A stretch of 63,142 bases of DNA from Saprospiraceae bacterium (GCA_020631405.1 JAHDHH010000018.1:1-63142), one strand, 5' to 3'. Counted from the stretch's first letter, positions 25,709-34,970 are shown. Notes: a model not told the origin generated them from the sequence alone. Numbers and translations: made by a program.

Positions 25709-26777
25709 GCACTTAGCTAATTTGGACAATAACATCCTCCGCTATGCCAATTGCTGGGAAGATGCAGACCTCTTGCTTCATGCCCTTGATATTAGCGCTA
25801 AGGATAGAGTATTGTCCATCGGATCTGGAGGCGATAATTGCTTTGCTTTGCTAGCTAAACAGCCTCAACTAGTGGTTGCTGTGGATATTAATCCGGTGCA
25901 ACTTGCATTGATACAGTTAAAAAAGGCAGCTTTTCAAGCTCTTGGATATATTGAATTTCTAGAGTTTTTAGGCTTCAGTACATCATGTCGTAGACATGAA
26001 CTGTGGGAAGTAGTTTCCATGCATTTAGACCAACCTACTGCAGCATTTTGGCAATTACATTTGGACATGATTGAGGCAGGTATCATTCATCAAGGAAAGT
26101 TTGAACACTATTTTGCGACATTTAGAACAAAGGTCTTACCTCTGATTCATCCTGAAACTAAGGTCAGACAGCTACTTGCTTCAAAGTCTGACGCAGAGCA
26201 AGCGATGTTTGCCAAGAGACAATGGAATACTTGGAAGTGGAAGTCTTTGTTCAGAGTCTTCTTTTCAAAATTAGTTATGGGAAGACTAGGCAGAGATCCT
26301 CAATTTTTGAGCCAGGTAGAAGGACGTGTATCTAGTCAGATACTTCAAAGAGCAACAGTCCACTTAAGTAAAGAAGAATGTCAAGAAAATGGCTTCCTCC
26401 ACTATATTTTAACTGGAAGCTTTGGAGAGTATTTACCGTATTACGCAAGGGAGGAACACTTCGTCAATATTAAACAACAGGTTTCTCGCTTACATGTTTG
26501 TCAAGGGTATGTGCATGATGCTATTCGTGAATATGGTATGTTTTCAAAGTTCAATTTGTCAAACATCTTTGAGTACATGCCTTCTGATCTATTCGAAAGT
26601 CAAGTTAAAATGCTCAAGGCGAACAGTAGTCCCACTTCAAGGATAGTCTACTGGAATCTCTTGGTAGATAGGGATTTAGCTGAGGTGTCCAATGGGTTTA
26701 CCTCTAATGAGCCTTTTCAACCTTATATGGACAAGGGTTTCTTTTACAAACGTCTCATATTAAGCAAAAGATTATGA
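25701..26777 (+). CDS. BtaA-like (DUF3419) SAM aminocarboxypropyl transferase
   Basis: The protein has 358 residues. A Rossmann-type SAM-binding loop is visible: RVLSIGSGGDNC (36-47), followed by the acidic strand end VVAVDINPVQLAL. The start (NNILRYANCWEDADLL) and the general layout match the BtaA/DUF3419 family. BtaA moves the 3-amino-3-carboxypropyl group of SAM onto diacylglycerol, giving diacylglyceryl-homoserine; BtaB then N-methylates it to the betaine lipid DGTS. No BtaB-like methyltransferase is in the operon, so a different acceptor or an unmethylated product is likely. It overlaps the flanking genes by 8 and 4 bases, indicating translational coupling. Confidence 0.75.
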   Translation: MPKHLANLDNNILRYANCWEDADLLLHALDISAKDRVLSIGSGGDNCFALLAKQPQLVVAVDINPVQLALIQLKKAAFQALGYIEFLEFLGFSTSCRRHELWEVVSMHLDQPTAAFWQLHLDMIEAGIIHQGKFEHYFATFRTKVLPLIHPETKVRQLLASKSDAEQAMFAKRQWNTWKWKSLFRVFFSKLVMGRLGRDPQFLSQVEGRVSSQILQRATVHLSKEECQENGFLHYILTGSFGEYLPYYAREEHFVNIKQQVSRLHVCQGYVHDAIREYGMFSKFNLSNIFEYMPSDLFESQVKMLKANSSPTSRIVYWNLLVDRDLAEVSNGFTSNEPFQPYMDKGFFYKRLILSKRL

Positions 26778-27457
26778 AAGTAGAATTCTATGCATTACTG
26801 GGGTTAGGTGTCTTGTATTTGATCTTATTTGCAATAGCTGAGTGGTTATACTACACCAAAGATTGGCAAGCAGAGCATACTAGAAAGCTTGTCCATGTGA
26901 TGACTGGGTTATTTGCTATGTTATTTCCCTTGGCATTTGATAATCATTGGTATGTGTTGGGTTTGTGTTCTTCTTTTTTGATTGTATTGCAGGTAAGTAA
27001 GCAATACTCAATCCTAAAATCTATAAATAATGTAAATAGAAAGACACATGGGTCTACACTTTACCCCATTATAGTCTATATTGGGTTTTTGATTGCTCTC
27101 CGTCAAGCGGCTTGGTTATATTATTATTTGCCACTTCTTGTCATGGCTATTTCTGATCCGATTGCTGGACTGCTAGGCAAGAGGTTTCCCTTAGGACCAT
27201 TTACTGTATTTGGGCAGACTAAGACAATGCTAGGATCACTTGGGTTTCTTATCACTGCAGTACTAGTCTTAATTACAGGTTGTAGTATGGCTGGCTATCA
27301 TATGTCTAGCAATTTACTCATGACCTTGGGTATCATTGCAATTGTAGCTACTCTTGCTGAAGCAGGAGCTACCCATGGTTGGGACAACTTTGTCATACCT
27401 TGTGTAATTATGATAAGCTTCTACTTTGTCAATATTGAATCTTACCTCTATGGATAA
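26774..27457 (+). CDS. Phytol/dolichol kinase-like membrane protein
   Basis: The protein has 227 residues and about six or seven membrane helices. Family motifs are HTRKLVHVMTG (~35-45), SDPIAGLLGKRFP (~127-139), KTMLGSLGF and the late AEAGATHGWDN. This pattern is shared by phytol kinase (VTE5), dolichol kinase (SEC59) and, more distantly, CTP:phosphatidate cytidylyltransferases. Such enzymes use CTP to phosphorylate a polyprenol or activate a lipid phosphate. In this operon a prenyl alcohol or lipid phosphate substrate is the natural guess. It starts with an ATGA overlap on the BtaA-like gene and is overlapped by the next gene by 8 bases. Confidence 0.7.
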   Translation: MKVEFYALLGLGVLYLILFAIAEWLYYTKDWQAEHTRKLVHVMTGLFAMLFPLAFDNHWYVLGLCSSFLIVLQVSKQYSILKSINNVNRKTHGSTLYPIIVYIGFLIALRQAAWLYYYLPLLVMAISDPIAGLLGKRFPLGPFTVFGQTKTMLGSLGFLITAVLVLITGCSMAGYHMSSNLLMTLGIIAIVATLAEAGATHGWDNFVIPCVIMISFYFVNIESYLYG

Positions 27458-28445
27458 TTTAGCTTGGACTTCAGTCAGGTTTGATATTGAAGGACAGATG
27501 TCTTTTGCCTCTTTGCCAACTGCCCTAGGACTTCTAGACTATAGCCTGGATGTGGACTTTTCTCACCCCTATCTTGTGGATTGTGTCCTCATTACTCAAG
27601 GTAATAGAGTACTGGGTAGATTTGCACTATATGACAACCCCTATTTGATCTATGACAAGAGTAATGCAATTGCTATAGGGATGTTTTGTTGTGTCAATAA
27701 CAAAGGTGTAGCGGAGTACCTTTTTGGTGTAGCCAAACAATTATCTAAGGCATTACAGGGTAAAATACTCATTGGTCCAATGAATGGAAGTACATGGGAT
27801 AACTACAGGGTAAATACTCTTGTGGAGTCTCACTTTTTTCTTGATGTCAGTCATCCTGACTATACTAATCAATTGTTCAATTCTTTTGGATTTGAAAGTA
27901 TAGCAGAGTATCAAAGTAATTGTGTCCAAGTGTCGGATTATGACAGTAGTCAACTCAACCAGATGGAGCAATATTATGCCAATCTAGGAGGAATCATAAG
28001 ACAGATCAATCTTGAAAACATGCTAGAAGAGTTTAAGGCCATTGCTCGATTTTGCAATATTGCCTTTGCTAAGAATCTGCTATTTACTCCCATTAAAGAA
28101 GAACGATTTGTAACAATGTACAGCAAGCTTGCTCCACTTATTGATCCGAACTTTGTATGGATTGTCGAAGATGTAACTGGACAAATGCAAGCACTTGTAT
28201 TTGCCATAGTTGATCCAAAAAACGACACCACTTTGATTTTAAAAACGATAGCAGTCAAGCCTAATTCTCCCTATAAGGGTATTGCTACATTCTTATCCAG
28301 AAAGTTGATGGTAGTAGGCAAGCAGAGAGGGATACAGCAGATCATTCATGCCTTGTTTATTAAGGATAACCTTTCAGATAAAGCATCGCAAAGAATAAAA
28401 GCAAAACCGCTGAATACGTATACTTTATATGGCCTTAATCTGTAA
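27450..28445 (+). CDS. GNAT-like acyltransferase of unknown substrate
   Basis: I choose the ATG at 27450 (331 residues), which overlaps the previous gene by 8 bases, as elsewhere in this operon. An upstream TTG at 27426 would add eight residues. The protein looks like a two-lobed GNAT fold: GRFALYDNPY and GPMNGSTWDNYRV in the first half, and a C-terminal acetyl-CoA-type lobe with ILKTIAVKPNSPYKGIATFL (~266-285). The conserved GPMNGSTWDNYR is seen in a group of uncharacterised bacterial N-acyltransferase-like proteins. It might acylate the amino group that a BtaA-like enzyme would leave free (inference). Not sure at family level beyond the GNAT-like C-terminus. Confidence 0.5.
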   Translation: MDNLAWTSVRFDIEGQMSFASLPTALGLLDYSLDVDFSHPYLVDCVLITQGNRVLGRFALYDNPYLIYDKSNAIAIGMFCCVNNKGVAEYLFGVAKQLSKALQGKILIGPMNGSTWDNYRVNTLVESHFFLDVSHPDYTNQLFNSFGFESIAEYQSNCVQVSDYDSSQLNQMEQYYANLGGIIRQINLENMLEEFKAIARFCNIAFAKNLLFTPIKEERFVTMYSKLAPLIDPNFVWIVEDVTGQMQALVFAIVDPKNDTTLILKTIAVKPNSPYKGIATFLSRKLMVVGKQRGIQQIIHALFIKDNLSDKASQRIKAKPLNTYTLYGLNL

Positions 28446-29965
28446 TGCTTATGCAAAATGAAAACATAGCTAGAGTATTTAATACTGCAGCATCAGTCTA
28501 CCCAAATCATATTGCGATTGTAGAAGGTTATGATAGTATTAGCTATAGGCAATTGCAATCAGAAGTAGAAAGTACAGCTGCATATTTTATCAAACGAGGC
28601 ATTGTAACAGGTGATAGGGTACTAGTATTTGTGCCGATGAGTATAGACTTATACAGAGTAGTATTGGCGCTGTTTACGATTGGCGCAGTTGCAGTATTTG
28701 TTGATGAATGGGTAAGCAAGGAAAGGCTATTGTTGAGTTGTAAACTGGCAAAGTGTCGGGGATTTATTGGTCCTGCCAAAATGAGAATGCTGGGTTTGTG
28801 GTACAAGCCCATTCGTCGCATTCCGATTAAGCTGGGTCTATCAGGACGATCTTCAAAACAGGTAGGTATAGCTCAATTGAATAGGGATGATCCAGCTTTA
28901 ATCACGTATACGACTGGAAGCACTGGATCGCCTAAGGCAGCCAATAGAACTCATGGATTCTTAAGATTTCAATTTGATATTCTAAAAGAGAAAATAGCTA
29001 CTAAGCCAAGTGATGTTGAAATGACCATGTTGCCCATTGTTCTACTTATCAACTTGGGAGTTGGAGCTACATCTATTATTCCCAGATTCAATAGTAGGAA
29101 GCCGCAGAATATCAATCCCAGTAATATTATAGGACAAATCGAATCACACAAGGTAAACCGAATTACAGCATCGCCTTTTTTCGTAAAAAGTTTGGCTGAG
29201 TTTGCCCTTGAGCAAAAAATTAGTCTCAAGACAGTGAATCAAGTCATTACTGGAGGAGCACCTGTCTTTCCAACAGAGGCAAAGCTGTACACTCAAGCTT
29301 TTGATGCAAGTATAGAAATCATCTATGGAAGCACTGAAGCAGAACCAATTAGTGGTATCAATGCTAATCAACTTGTAAGTAGCATGACTTTGATGAATGG
29401 ATTGCCTGTCGGTGACATTCATCCAAGTACCAAACTCAGAATAATCAATACCAAAATACCACATCAGCATCAACTCAACGAAAACGAGTTTGATCAACTT
29501 ACCTTGTTAGATGGGCAAGTTGGAGAAATAGTAGTTTGTGGTGACCATGTCCTTGCCTCATATTTTGACAATAGTCAAGCATTGTATAACAATAAAATCA
29601 AGGTAGGAGCTACTTACTGGCATAAGACAGGAGACAGTGGTTATACCCTAGGCAGCAAACTCTTTCTTACGGGAAGGGTAGGCCAGTTGATCTTGCTTGA
29701 AGGAGGATCTTATCTTTCTCCATTTATAATTGAATCAAAAGTAGAGCAGTTAGCTGAAGTGACTAAAGGTACAATCTTAGCGCATGAAGGCAGAGTAGTC
29801 TTATGTCTAGAGTCAGCCTTAAGTCGGTTGATGCTGAATACTCTGGTTCAAGATATTGACTACGATAGCCTAGTAGTACTCCCACACATCCCAAGAGACC
29901 CAAGGCACAATAGCAAAATCGATTACGAAAAACTCAAATTGATAGTTCAGAAAATGTTGAGTTAG
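28445..29965 (+). CDS. OleC-like AMP-forming acyl ligase
   Basis: The protein has 506 residues. ANL-superfamily motifs are clear: P-loop TTGSTGSPKA (156-165), TGGAPV, YGSTEAEPI, HKTGDSG and GRVGQLI. The ending VLPHIPRDPRHNSKIDYEKL contains the DxRHN.KI signature typical of OleC-type enzymes, where the ligase works as a beta-lactone synthetase on 2-alkyl-3-hydroxy acids. The usual catalytic Lys of the ANL C-domain sits near this K. Partners OleA, OleB and OleD are not in the window, so the substrate is probably another carboxylic acid, such as a prenyl or hydroxy acid. It overlaps the previous stop by one base (TAATG) and is the last clearly coupled gene. Confidence 0.75.
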   Translation: MLMQNENIARVFNTAASVYPNHIAIVEGYDSISYRQLQSEVESTAAYFIKRGIVTGDRVLVFVPMSIDLYRVVLALFTIGAVAVFVDEWVSKERLLLSCKLAKCRGFIGPAKMRMLGLWYKPIRRIPIKLGLSGRSSKQVGIAQLNRDDPALITYTTGSTGSPKAANRTHGFLRFQFDILKEKIATKPSDVEMTMLPIVLLINLGVGATSIIPRFNSRKPQNINPSNIIGQIESHKVNRITASPFFVKSLAEFALEQKISLKTVNQVITGGAPVFPTEAKLYTQAFDASIEIIYGSTEAEPISGINANQLVSSMTLMNGLPVGDIHPSTKLRIINTKIPHQHQLNENEFDQLTLLDGQVGEIVVCGDHVLASYFDNSQALYNNKIKVGATYWHKTGDSGYTLGSKLFLTGRVGQLILLEGGSYLSPFIIESKVEQLAEVTKGTILAHEGRVVLCLESALSRLMLNTLVQDIDYDSLVVLPHIPRDPRHNSKIDYEKLKLIVQKMLS

Positions 29966-29990
29966 GTACATTTGTGTAAACTAGCACAGC

Positions 29991-30446
29991 ATGAAACACG
30001 TAATGATACTCTTAGCCAGTCTATGTATTCTGGCATGTGAGGCTCCACAAGAACCTACTTTTCTAAAACTGGAGAATGTCTCATTCAACTCTCTAGTCCT
30101 CAAGAAGCCATACTCGGTAACACTAAAAGCTGATGCTATCTTTCATAATCCCAATGTCTTGGGTGCCAAAATTACAGAGATGGATTTTGATGTCTTTATC
30201 AATGATAAGAAGACAACTCAAGTCAGACAAGATGTGACGGCAACAATGCCTGCCAACTCAGATTTTACCCTTCCTATAGAGTGCAAGATTCCACTCAAGG
30301 AAGTATTCGAAGATCTGAAACTCAAGGACCTACTCTCAGCCAAAGTGTTGAAGTACAAGATGGATGGTCATCTGAAGATTGGACTTGGCAATCTAGAAGT
30401 CAAGGTCCCAGTTACTTACGAAGGCGAGGAGAAGGCAAGAATGTAG
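29991..30446 (+). CDS. LEA14-like (LEA type 2) lipoprotein
   Basis: The protein has 151 residues. The signal peptide MKHVMILLASLCILAC ends in a lipobox (LAC, Cys16), so it is a lipoprotein. The mature part is a single LEA2/WHy-type beta-sandwich: FLKLENVSFNSLVLKKPYSV, then ADAIFHNPNVLGAKITEMDFDVFIN. Such domains occur in stress proteins and in bacterial envelope lipoproteins, and probably bind lipid or stabilise membranes. It starts 25 bases after the ligase gene and may be the last gene of the operon. If so, it could carry or hold the lipid product in the envelope (inference). A hairpin lies just downstream. Confidence 0.75.
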   Translation: MKHVMILLASLCILACEAPQEPTFLKLENVSFNSLVLKKPYSVTLKADAIFHNPNVLGAKITEMDFDVFINDKKTTQVRQDVTATMPANSDFTLPIECKIPLKEVFEDLKLKDLLSAKVLKYKMDGHLKIGLGNLEVKVPVTYEGEEKARM

Positions 30447-30450
30447 CATA

Positions 30451-30481
30451 AAAAAAGGTTGACTTTTTGCAAAGCCAACCT
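30451..30481 (-). terminator. Terminator of the HYR gene (minus strand)
   Basis: AGGTTGACTTT at 30456-30466 pairs with AAAGCCAACCT at 30471-30481 around a TTGC loop, with one mismatch. On the minus strand it is followed by a run of seven T. It lies between two convergent genes, so it mainly ends the HYR gene transcript and may also slow plus-strand transcripts. Confidence 0.8.
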
Positions 30482-30514
30482 CCTATCATTCGGTCGAAAA
30501 CTAAAATCGTAATC

Positions 30515-33500
30515 CTACTTAATGAGGAATATTTTTTCAGTGGTTCTAACAGTCTCAGTGATAAGTGTACAGAAGTAGATACCCTCTGTGCCACCTAAAT
30601 CTTCTTTATTAATATTGATACTATGTGTGCCAGCATCAAGGTTCATTCTATCTCCGTAAATCAACTCACCTACCTCATTGTGGACTAACAAAGTGACTTC
30701 ACCTGAAGTTGGTACATTGAATGAGAGTTGAGTCGCGTTGGTAAATGGATTAGGCATTGATTTCAAATCCATATTGTCACTATCAGCTGCTGCAACAGTT
30801 GTCATTTGCTCTATGACAATGTCCCCAGTTGCTAATTCACCATCATACCATTCTGTTGTACTTGACTCAACGAGGGTCCATTCATCAGTGGTATTGATAT
30901 CGAATAGTACGTCTCCAGATTCCATTGGTAGTCCCTCCACAGTATTCCAACTAATTGTAAGGACATTAGTCGATGGATCGTAGTTGTAGTGTTCCTGAGA
31001 CAAGCCAAGATACTCTGACCCTATTTTTACTTCTGATAGGGTAGAACTACTTGTTAATTGTATCTGGAACCCAGTTAAATTGACATCTTCCTCAATCACA
31101 AATTCAGTTGTACTTGTTTGATTGGCTTCAGACTGTCTCTTGGATAGCGTCAATGCACTTCCTCTATAGTCAATGTCTTCTTCCATATTATTAAATACAG
31201 TCGAGTTATTGACATCACCTGTCTTCATAGCAATAAAGTCTGACCCCATTGCATCATGGTCTAGTTGATACATCCACATCGCCTCCTCATATGGCCAAGG
31301 ATGGTTGGCATCTAGGAAGGTCGCATTTGCATTAGCAAACTTCCATGAGTCTGTATTAGGGAATTCGTCAGTTACCTCAAGAATCAGTTTTCTGATATCA
31401 ACTAAGTCCGAAGCAGTGATAGAGTTACTATTGTTCACATCAGCGGCAATCATTTTATATGGACTATCTAAGTCTTGGAGACTCAAAAGGTGTCTTTGTA
31501 TTAGGATGATATCAAGTGTAGATACTCCTTCTCTATAATTTGAAGTATAGGAAGGTTGAATTGAATAGTTTTCTTCAGTTGGTAGACCATCAAATTCGAA
31601 GTGTCCAACCTCATCAGTTTCTGCCATTAGGGTAGTGTCGTCGAAACCTAAGTACATTTCCGCGTCTTCAATCATTGTCCCATTTTCTCTATAGACATCT
31701 CCAGCTATTCTGATTAGTGTGACATCAGGACAGAGGTTGTTATTATCTTGAATATCGATGAAGGTCTCACAATACGCTTGGTTGCCTTCTGAATCAGTAA
31801 CCCACATTTCGATAGTTTGTATACCTTGATCCTCACACATGAATGTCCTAGACACATCTTCGACATCACTAGAGAATGAATAGATCAAGTCCTCAGTAGG
31901 TGTACAATTGTCAAAGCTACTAGCATTGAAGTCCCTAGCCCATATGACTATCATCGGGTCCATAAGAGGCATATTGTTCAAATTGGTAGATAGACCATTG
32001 ATACAAACTGGAGAAGGTGCTTTGCAGTCTTGTACGGTTATTTGATAGCTGATTGATGATTCATTGCCACATCTATCATCTGCTGTCCATGTAATACTAT
32101 GTGTACCTGCAGGCATGGGATTAAGTACAGAAGTACCTACTCCTGATAGGTTGATTGACCCGTCATTGAGGTAGTCTACAGCATATGTTACGAGGATATC
32201 TTCGGTATCTGTACATTCGTCTGAGACGTTTACAGTTTGATTAGAGTTAGCTTCTGTACATGATCCATTATTGAAACACAGCGTGACATCTTCTGGAGTG
32301 TCAGCAAATATTGGCGCCTCAGTGCTTATAGAGATGATGGTTTGCTGAAATTCAAACCTCCCTACTGGGGTAGTGGCATTTGGATCATATTGGCACCAAT
32401 CTATTACAGTCCAGTCTCTCTCTATAACTACACATCCAGAATTGGGACTATCGTATACAGTATCATCAGGTGTCATCATGATTATTCCACAATTAACATT
32501 TGCGATAGTTGGCATCCCAGTGTTTGATGGCTCAAAATTTGCATTTTGACACGTAGGTAATTCAACAATAGCATCAGGCCATGTAATATCATCGATATCA
32601 AATGGATCAGTATTCACCACTAAGATAGATTGCTCGCATGTCGTAGTATTACCATCTACATCTGTAACCGTAAATGTTCGAATGATGCTTCCGTCTCCGC
32701 AGTCTGTTCTATTATCTACAAAAGCATCGGTGATGCTTGTGATACCACAATTGTCAGTAGCGACTCCATCAGTACCTGCAATTCCTGTAGGGTACAATTC
32801 ATCGACTATAAGAATGTCGTCAGCTGTAGCGGCACCGTCTTCTACAGAACCAAATACTGAAAGATCGTCCGTTGAAAAGTCAAATGCACAAGACACAGTA
32901 ATATCTGCTGGGCAACTTACACTTGGAGCTACACCATCTTCTACAGTTACCGCTACCATACATGTTGACTGATTGCCTTCGCTATCGGTAACAACAGCTT
33001 GGATCATCACTTCATTGAGGTCAGCACAACAAACCGTAACACAGTCCCCCAATATGAGGTCGTCAGGGTTATTGCACGAGTTATCCATCCTTTGGATTTC
33101 TATACTTTCTATAGTATTACAGTTGTCCGTAGCACTGGTTACTATTTGATCCGCAGTAATTTTAGCGTCCACTCCACCAAGTACAACCAATAGACTGCCG
33201 TTGCATGTAATACTTGGTGATTCGTTGTCAGTGATAATCACATTTTGTTGAACATCTACTGAATTATCACAGGCATCTGTAACTGTCCAGGTAATGACGG
33301 TTGTTCCAACTGGGAAGACCATGTTGTCATCATTGGTATCCATTCTTACAAAAGTATTCGTGACTACTCCGCTACAGTTGTCTGTAGAGGTAGGTATTGG
33401 TAATAGGTTTGTCAGATCTGCACTACAATCTCCTGTATCATTATTGAATTCTAAGTCTGCAAGAGCTGCTACACTTGGGGCTTCTGTATCTGGAAGTACA

Positions 33501-34828
33501 TTGAATGTGACTTCGGCAAATGTTCCTTCATTTCCACAATCATCTACTGGTGTATACCTGTATGTCACAGGGTATCCGAGAGCTGCGCAATAATCAACTG
33601 TAAAAGGGAGGGTATCTACTCTGACTACAGCATTACTACATCCATCACTAGCCGTTAGCATATCTGGAGCAGGAAAATCAGCATCACAAGTAATATCTGC
33701 AGGTGTACTTGGTCCAGCATCTAATGAAGGGAGGTCTGTGTCAGGCAGAACATTGAATATTGTAGAAGTAGAAGCCGTATTCCCTTGAAGGTCAGTAACC
33801 ATCCAAAGATAAGTCACTGGGTATCCTGCACAGATATCTGAGGTAAAGTCTTGATCTGTTGTAACAACTAAGGCTGCATCACAATTGTCAGTAGCTGTTA
33901 GTGTTTCAAAAGCTGGGAATGGATCGTTACAGTTAATATCTGCAATTGCTGTAGGTACTGTATTAAACACAGGTGCTGTGTTGTCCACTACCGTTATCGT
34001 AAACGAACATGTAGACAGGTTACCACAATTATCAGTTGCTGAATAAGTGACGAGCTGGACTCCTAATTCAAATACCTCATTACTAGCATCATTAATACCT
34101 GAAGATACAAAAGCTCCAGTAATCGTATAATTGATGTCATCGATACCACAGTCATCCGAGACCACTGGTGGTATTGATGCAATTGCTGTACAAAGGTTAT
34201 CAGCTGATAAGGTTAAATCATCAGGACATGTTAATACTGGTGGTGTCGAGTCATCCGTAAAGACAAAGTCTTGGTTACAGGTAGACAAGTTACCATCTGT
34301 ATCTAAGATGGAGTATGTCCTTGTTACATTTCTATCACAAGTACCAGGCGGGTCTATTGACTCACCAACAAAGGCAAATGAGGCATCTACTATACCACAG
34401 TTGTCTGTTGCTATTCCTCCTGCATCAAGATACTCCTGAAGAGTGCTGTAGATAGGAATTGTAGTGAGGTCGCAGACGTCTGATACAACTGGACAATTGA
34501 GACTTGGAGATTCGTTGTCTTGTACCTCTACATCTATAGAGCATTGGGCAGATGTACCATTAGAAAATTGAATTGTAAATACTACCTCTGTTGTGCCCAC
34601 AGGATAGAGGGCAGTAGCATTGTTGGTATTGGTAAAGTCATTAGTCACGGCTACTATCACACAGGTAGGATCAGTGGAAGTAGGATTGACAATTGTGACC
34701 ATTGCATCACACGAACCAGTGTCATTCATGACAGTGATATCTGGGCCACAATCTACAGTGTTTGCCTGAAGTGCAGTATAAGATATGCACAGGAAGGCTA
34801 GTAAAAAGCCAACGTTAAGACCTTTCAT
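30515..34828 (-). CDS. Large secreted HYR-repeat protein with T9SS tail
   Basis: The protein has 1437 residues. Signal peptide ~1-22. About nine or ten HYR-like Ig-fold repeats follow, each recognisable by phrases such as DNESPSLNCP, TDNCG, GVAPSVSCPADI and YPVTYLW, with Cys pairs (residues ~25-1000). Near residues 1125-1150, DVNNSNSITASDLVDIRKLIL is a dockerin-like Ca-binding repeat. The last ~75 residues (MPNPFTNATQLSFNVPTSG to EKIFLIK) are a type A T9SS sorting domain, so it is exported by type IX secretion and attached to the surface or released. It is probably an adhesin or matrix protein. It has its own strong promoter (34900-34930) and terminator, so it is monocistronic. Confidence 0.88.
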   Translation of the reverse strand: MKGLNVGFLLAFLCISYTALQANTVDCGPDITVMNDTGSCDAMVTIVNPTSTDPTCVIVAVTNDFTNTNNATALYPVGTTEVVFTIQFSNGTSAQCSIDVEVQDNESPSLNCPVVSDVCDLTTIPIYSTLQEYLDAGGIATDNCGIVDASFAFVGESIDPPGTCDRNVTRTYSILDTDGNLSTCNQDFVFTDDSTPPVLTCPDDLTLSADNLCTAIASIPPVVSDDCGIDDINYTITGAFVSSGINDASNEVFELGVQLVTYSATDNCGNLSTCSFTITVVDNTAPVFNTVPTAIADINCNDPFPAFETLTATDNCDAALVVTTDQDFTSDICAGYPVTYLWMVTDLQGNTASTSTIFNVLPDTDLPSLDAGPSTPADITCDADFPAPDMLTASDGCSNAVVRVDTLPFTVDYCAALGYPVTYRYTPVDDCGNEGTFAEVTFNVLPDTEAPSVAALADLEFNNDTGDCSADLTNLLPIPTSTDNCSGVVTNTFVRMDTNDDNMVFPVGTTVITWTVTDACDNSVDVQQNVIITDNESPSITCNGSLLVVLGGVDAKITADQIVTSATDNCNTIESIEIQRMDNSCNNPDDLILGDCVTVCCADLNEVMIQAVVTDSEGNQSTCMVAVTVEDGVAPSVSCPADITVSCAFDFSTDDLSVFGSVEDGAATADDILIVDELYPTGIAGTDGVATDNCGITSITDAFVDNRTDCGDGSIIRTFTVTDVDGNTTTCEQSILVVNTDPFDIDDITWPDAIVELPTCQNANFEPSNTGMPTIANVNCGIIMMTPDDTVYDSPNSGCVVIERDWTVIDWCQYDPNATTPVGRFEFQQTIISISTEAPIFADTPEDVTLCFNNGSCTEANSNQTVNVSDECTDTEDILVTYAVDYLNDGSINLSGVGTSVLNPMPAGTHSITWTADDRCGNESSISYQITVQDCKAPSPVCINGLSTNLNNMPLMDPMIVIWARDFNASSFDNCTPTEDLIYSFSSDVEDVSRTFMCEDQGIQTIEMWVTDSEGNQAYCETFIDIQDNNNLCPDVTLIRIAGDVYRENGTMIEDAEMYLGFDDTTLMAETDEVGHFEFDGLPTEENYSIQPSYTSNYREGVSTLDIILIQRHLLSLQDLDSPYKMIAADVNNSNSITASDLVDIRKLILEVTDEFPNTDSWKFANANATFLDANHPWPYEEAMWMYQLDHDAMGSDFIAMKTGDVNNSTVFNNMEEDIDYRGSALTLSKRQSEANQTSTTEFVIEEDVNLTGFQIQLTSSSTLSEVKIGSEYLGLSQEHYNYDPSTNVLTISWNTVEGLPMESGDVLFDINTTDEWTLVESSTTEWYDGELATGDIVIEQMTTVAAADSDNMDLKSMPNPFTNATQLSFNVPTSGEVTLLVHNEVGELIYGDRMNLDAGTHSININKEDLGGTEGIYFCTLITETVRTTEKIFLIK

Positions 34829-34899
34829 AGTAATCGGTTTTAGAATGATAAAAACATATTGGACAGGCTTGGGAGATTGTCAAATATGCGGAATAAGGA

Positions 34900-34930
34900 C
34901 AAAGATAAACAATGTTTTACGTATTACAAA
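34900..34930 (-). promoter_or_regulatory. Consensus Bacteroidota promoter of the HYR gene
   Basis: Read on the minus strand, TTTG is followed by a 19-base spacer and TATCTTTG, an exact match to the -33 TTTG and -7 TAnnTTTG consensus. It gives a leader of about 65 bases before the ATG at 34828. This is the best promoter match in the window. Confidence 0.75.
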
Positions 34931-34970
34931 ATTATTTAATATGTTTTAATTCTTCTTTCTTGGAATAAGA

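Noticed and set aside
21098..29965. Reading the operon as an archaeal-type ether-lipid pathway (UbiA as DGGGP synthase, kinase-like gene as CDP-archaeol synthase)
   Set aside because: No geranylgeranylglyceryl phosphate synthase or G1P dehydrogenase is present, and the UbiA and kinase-like families are too broad to support the specific assignment.
32342..34801. Several plus-strand frames opposite the HYR gene, and the possibility of a CRISPR or repeat array
   Set aside because: The repeats are degenerate protein-level Ig-fold repeats with no constant DNA repeat or spacer spacing, and the plus-strand frames have no motifs.
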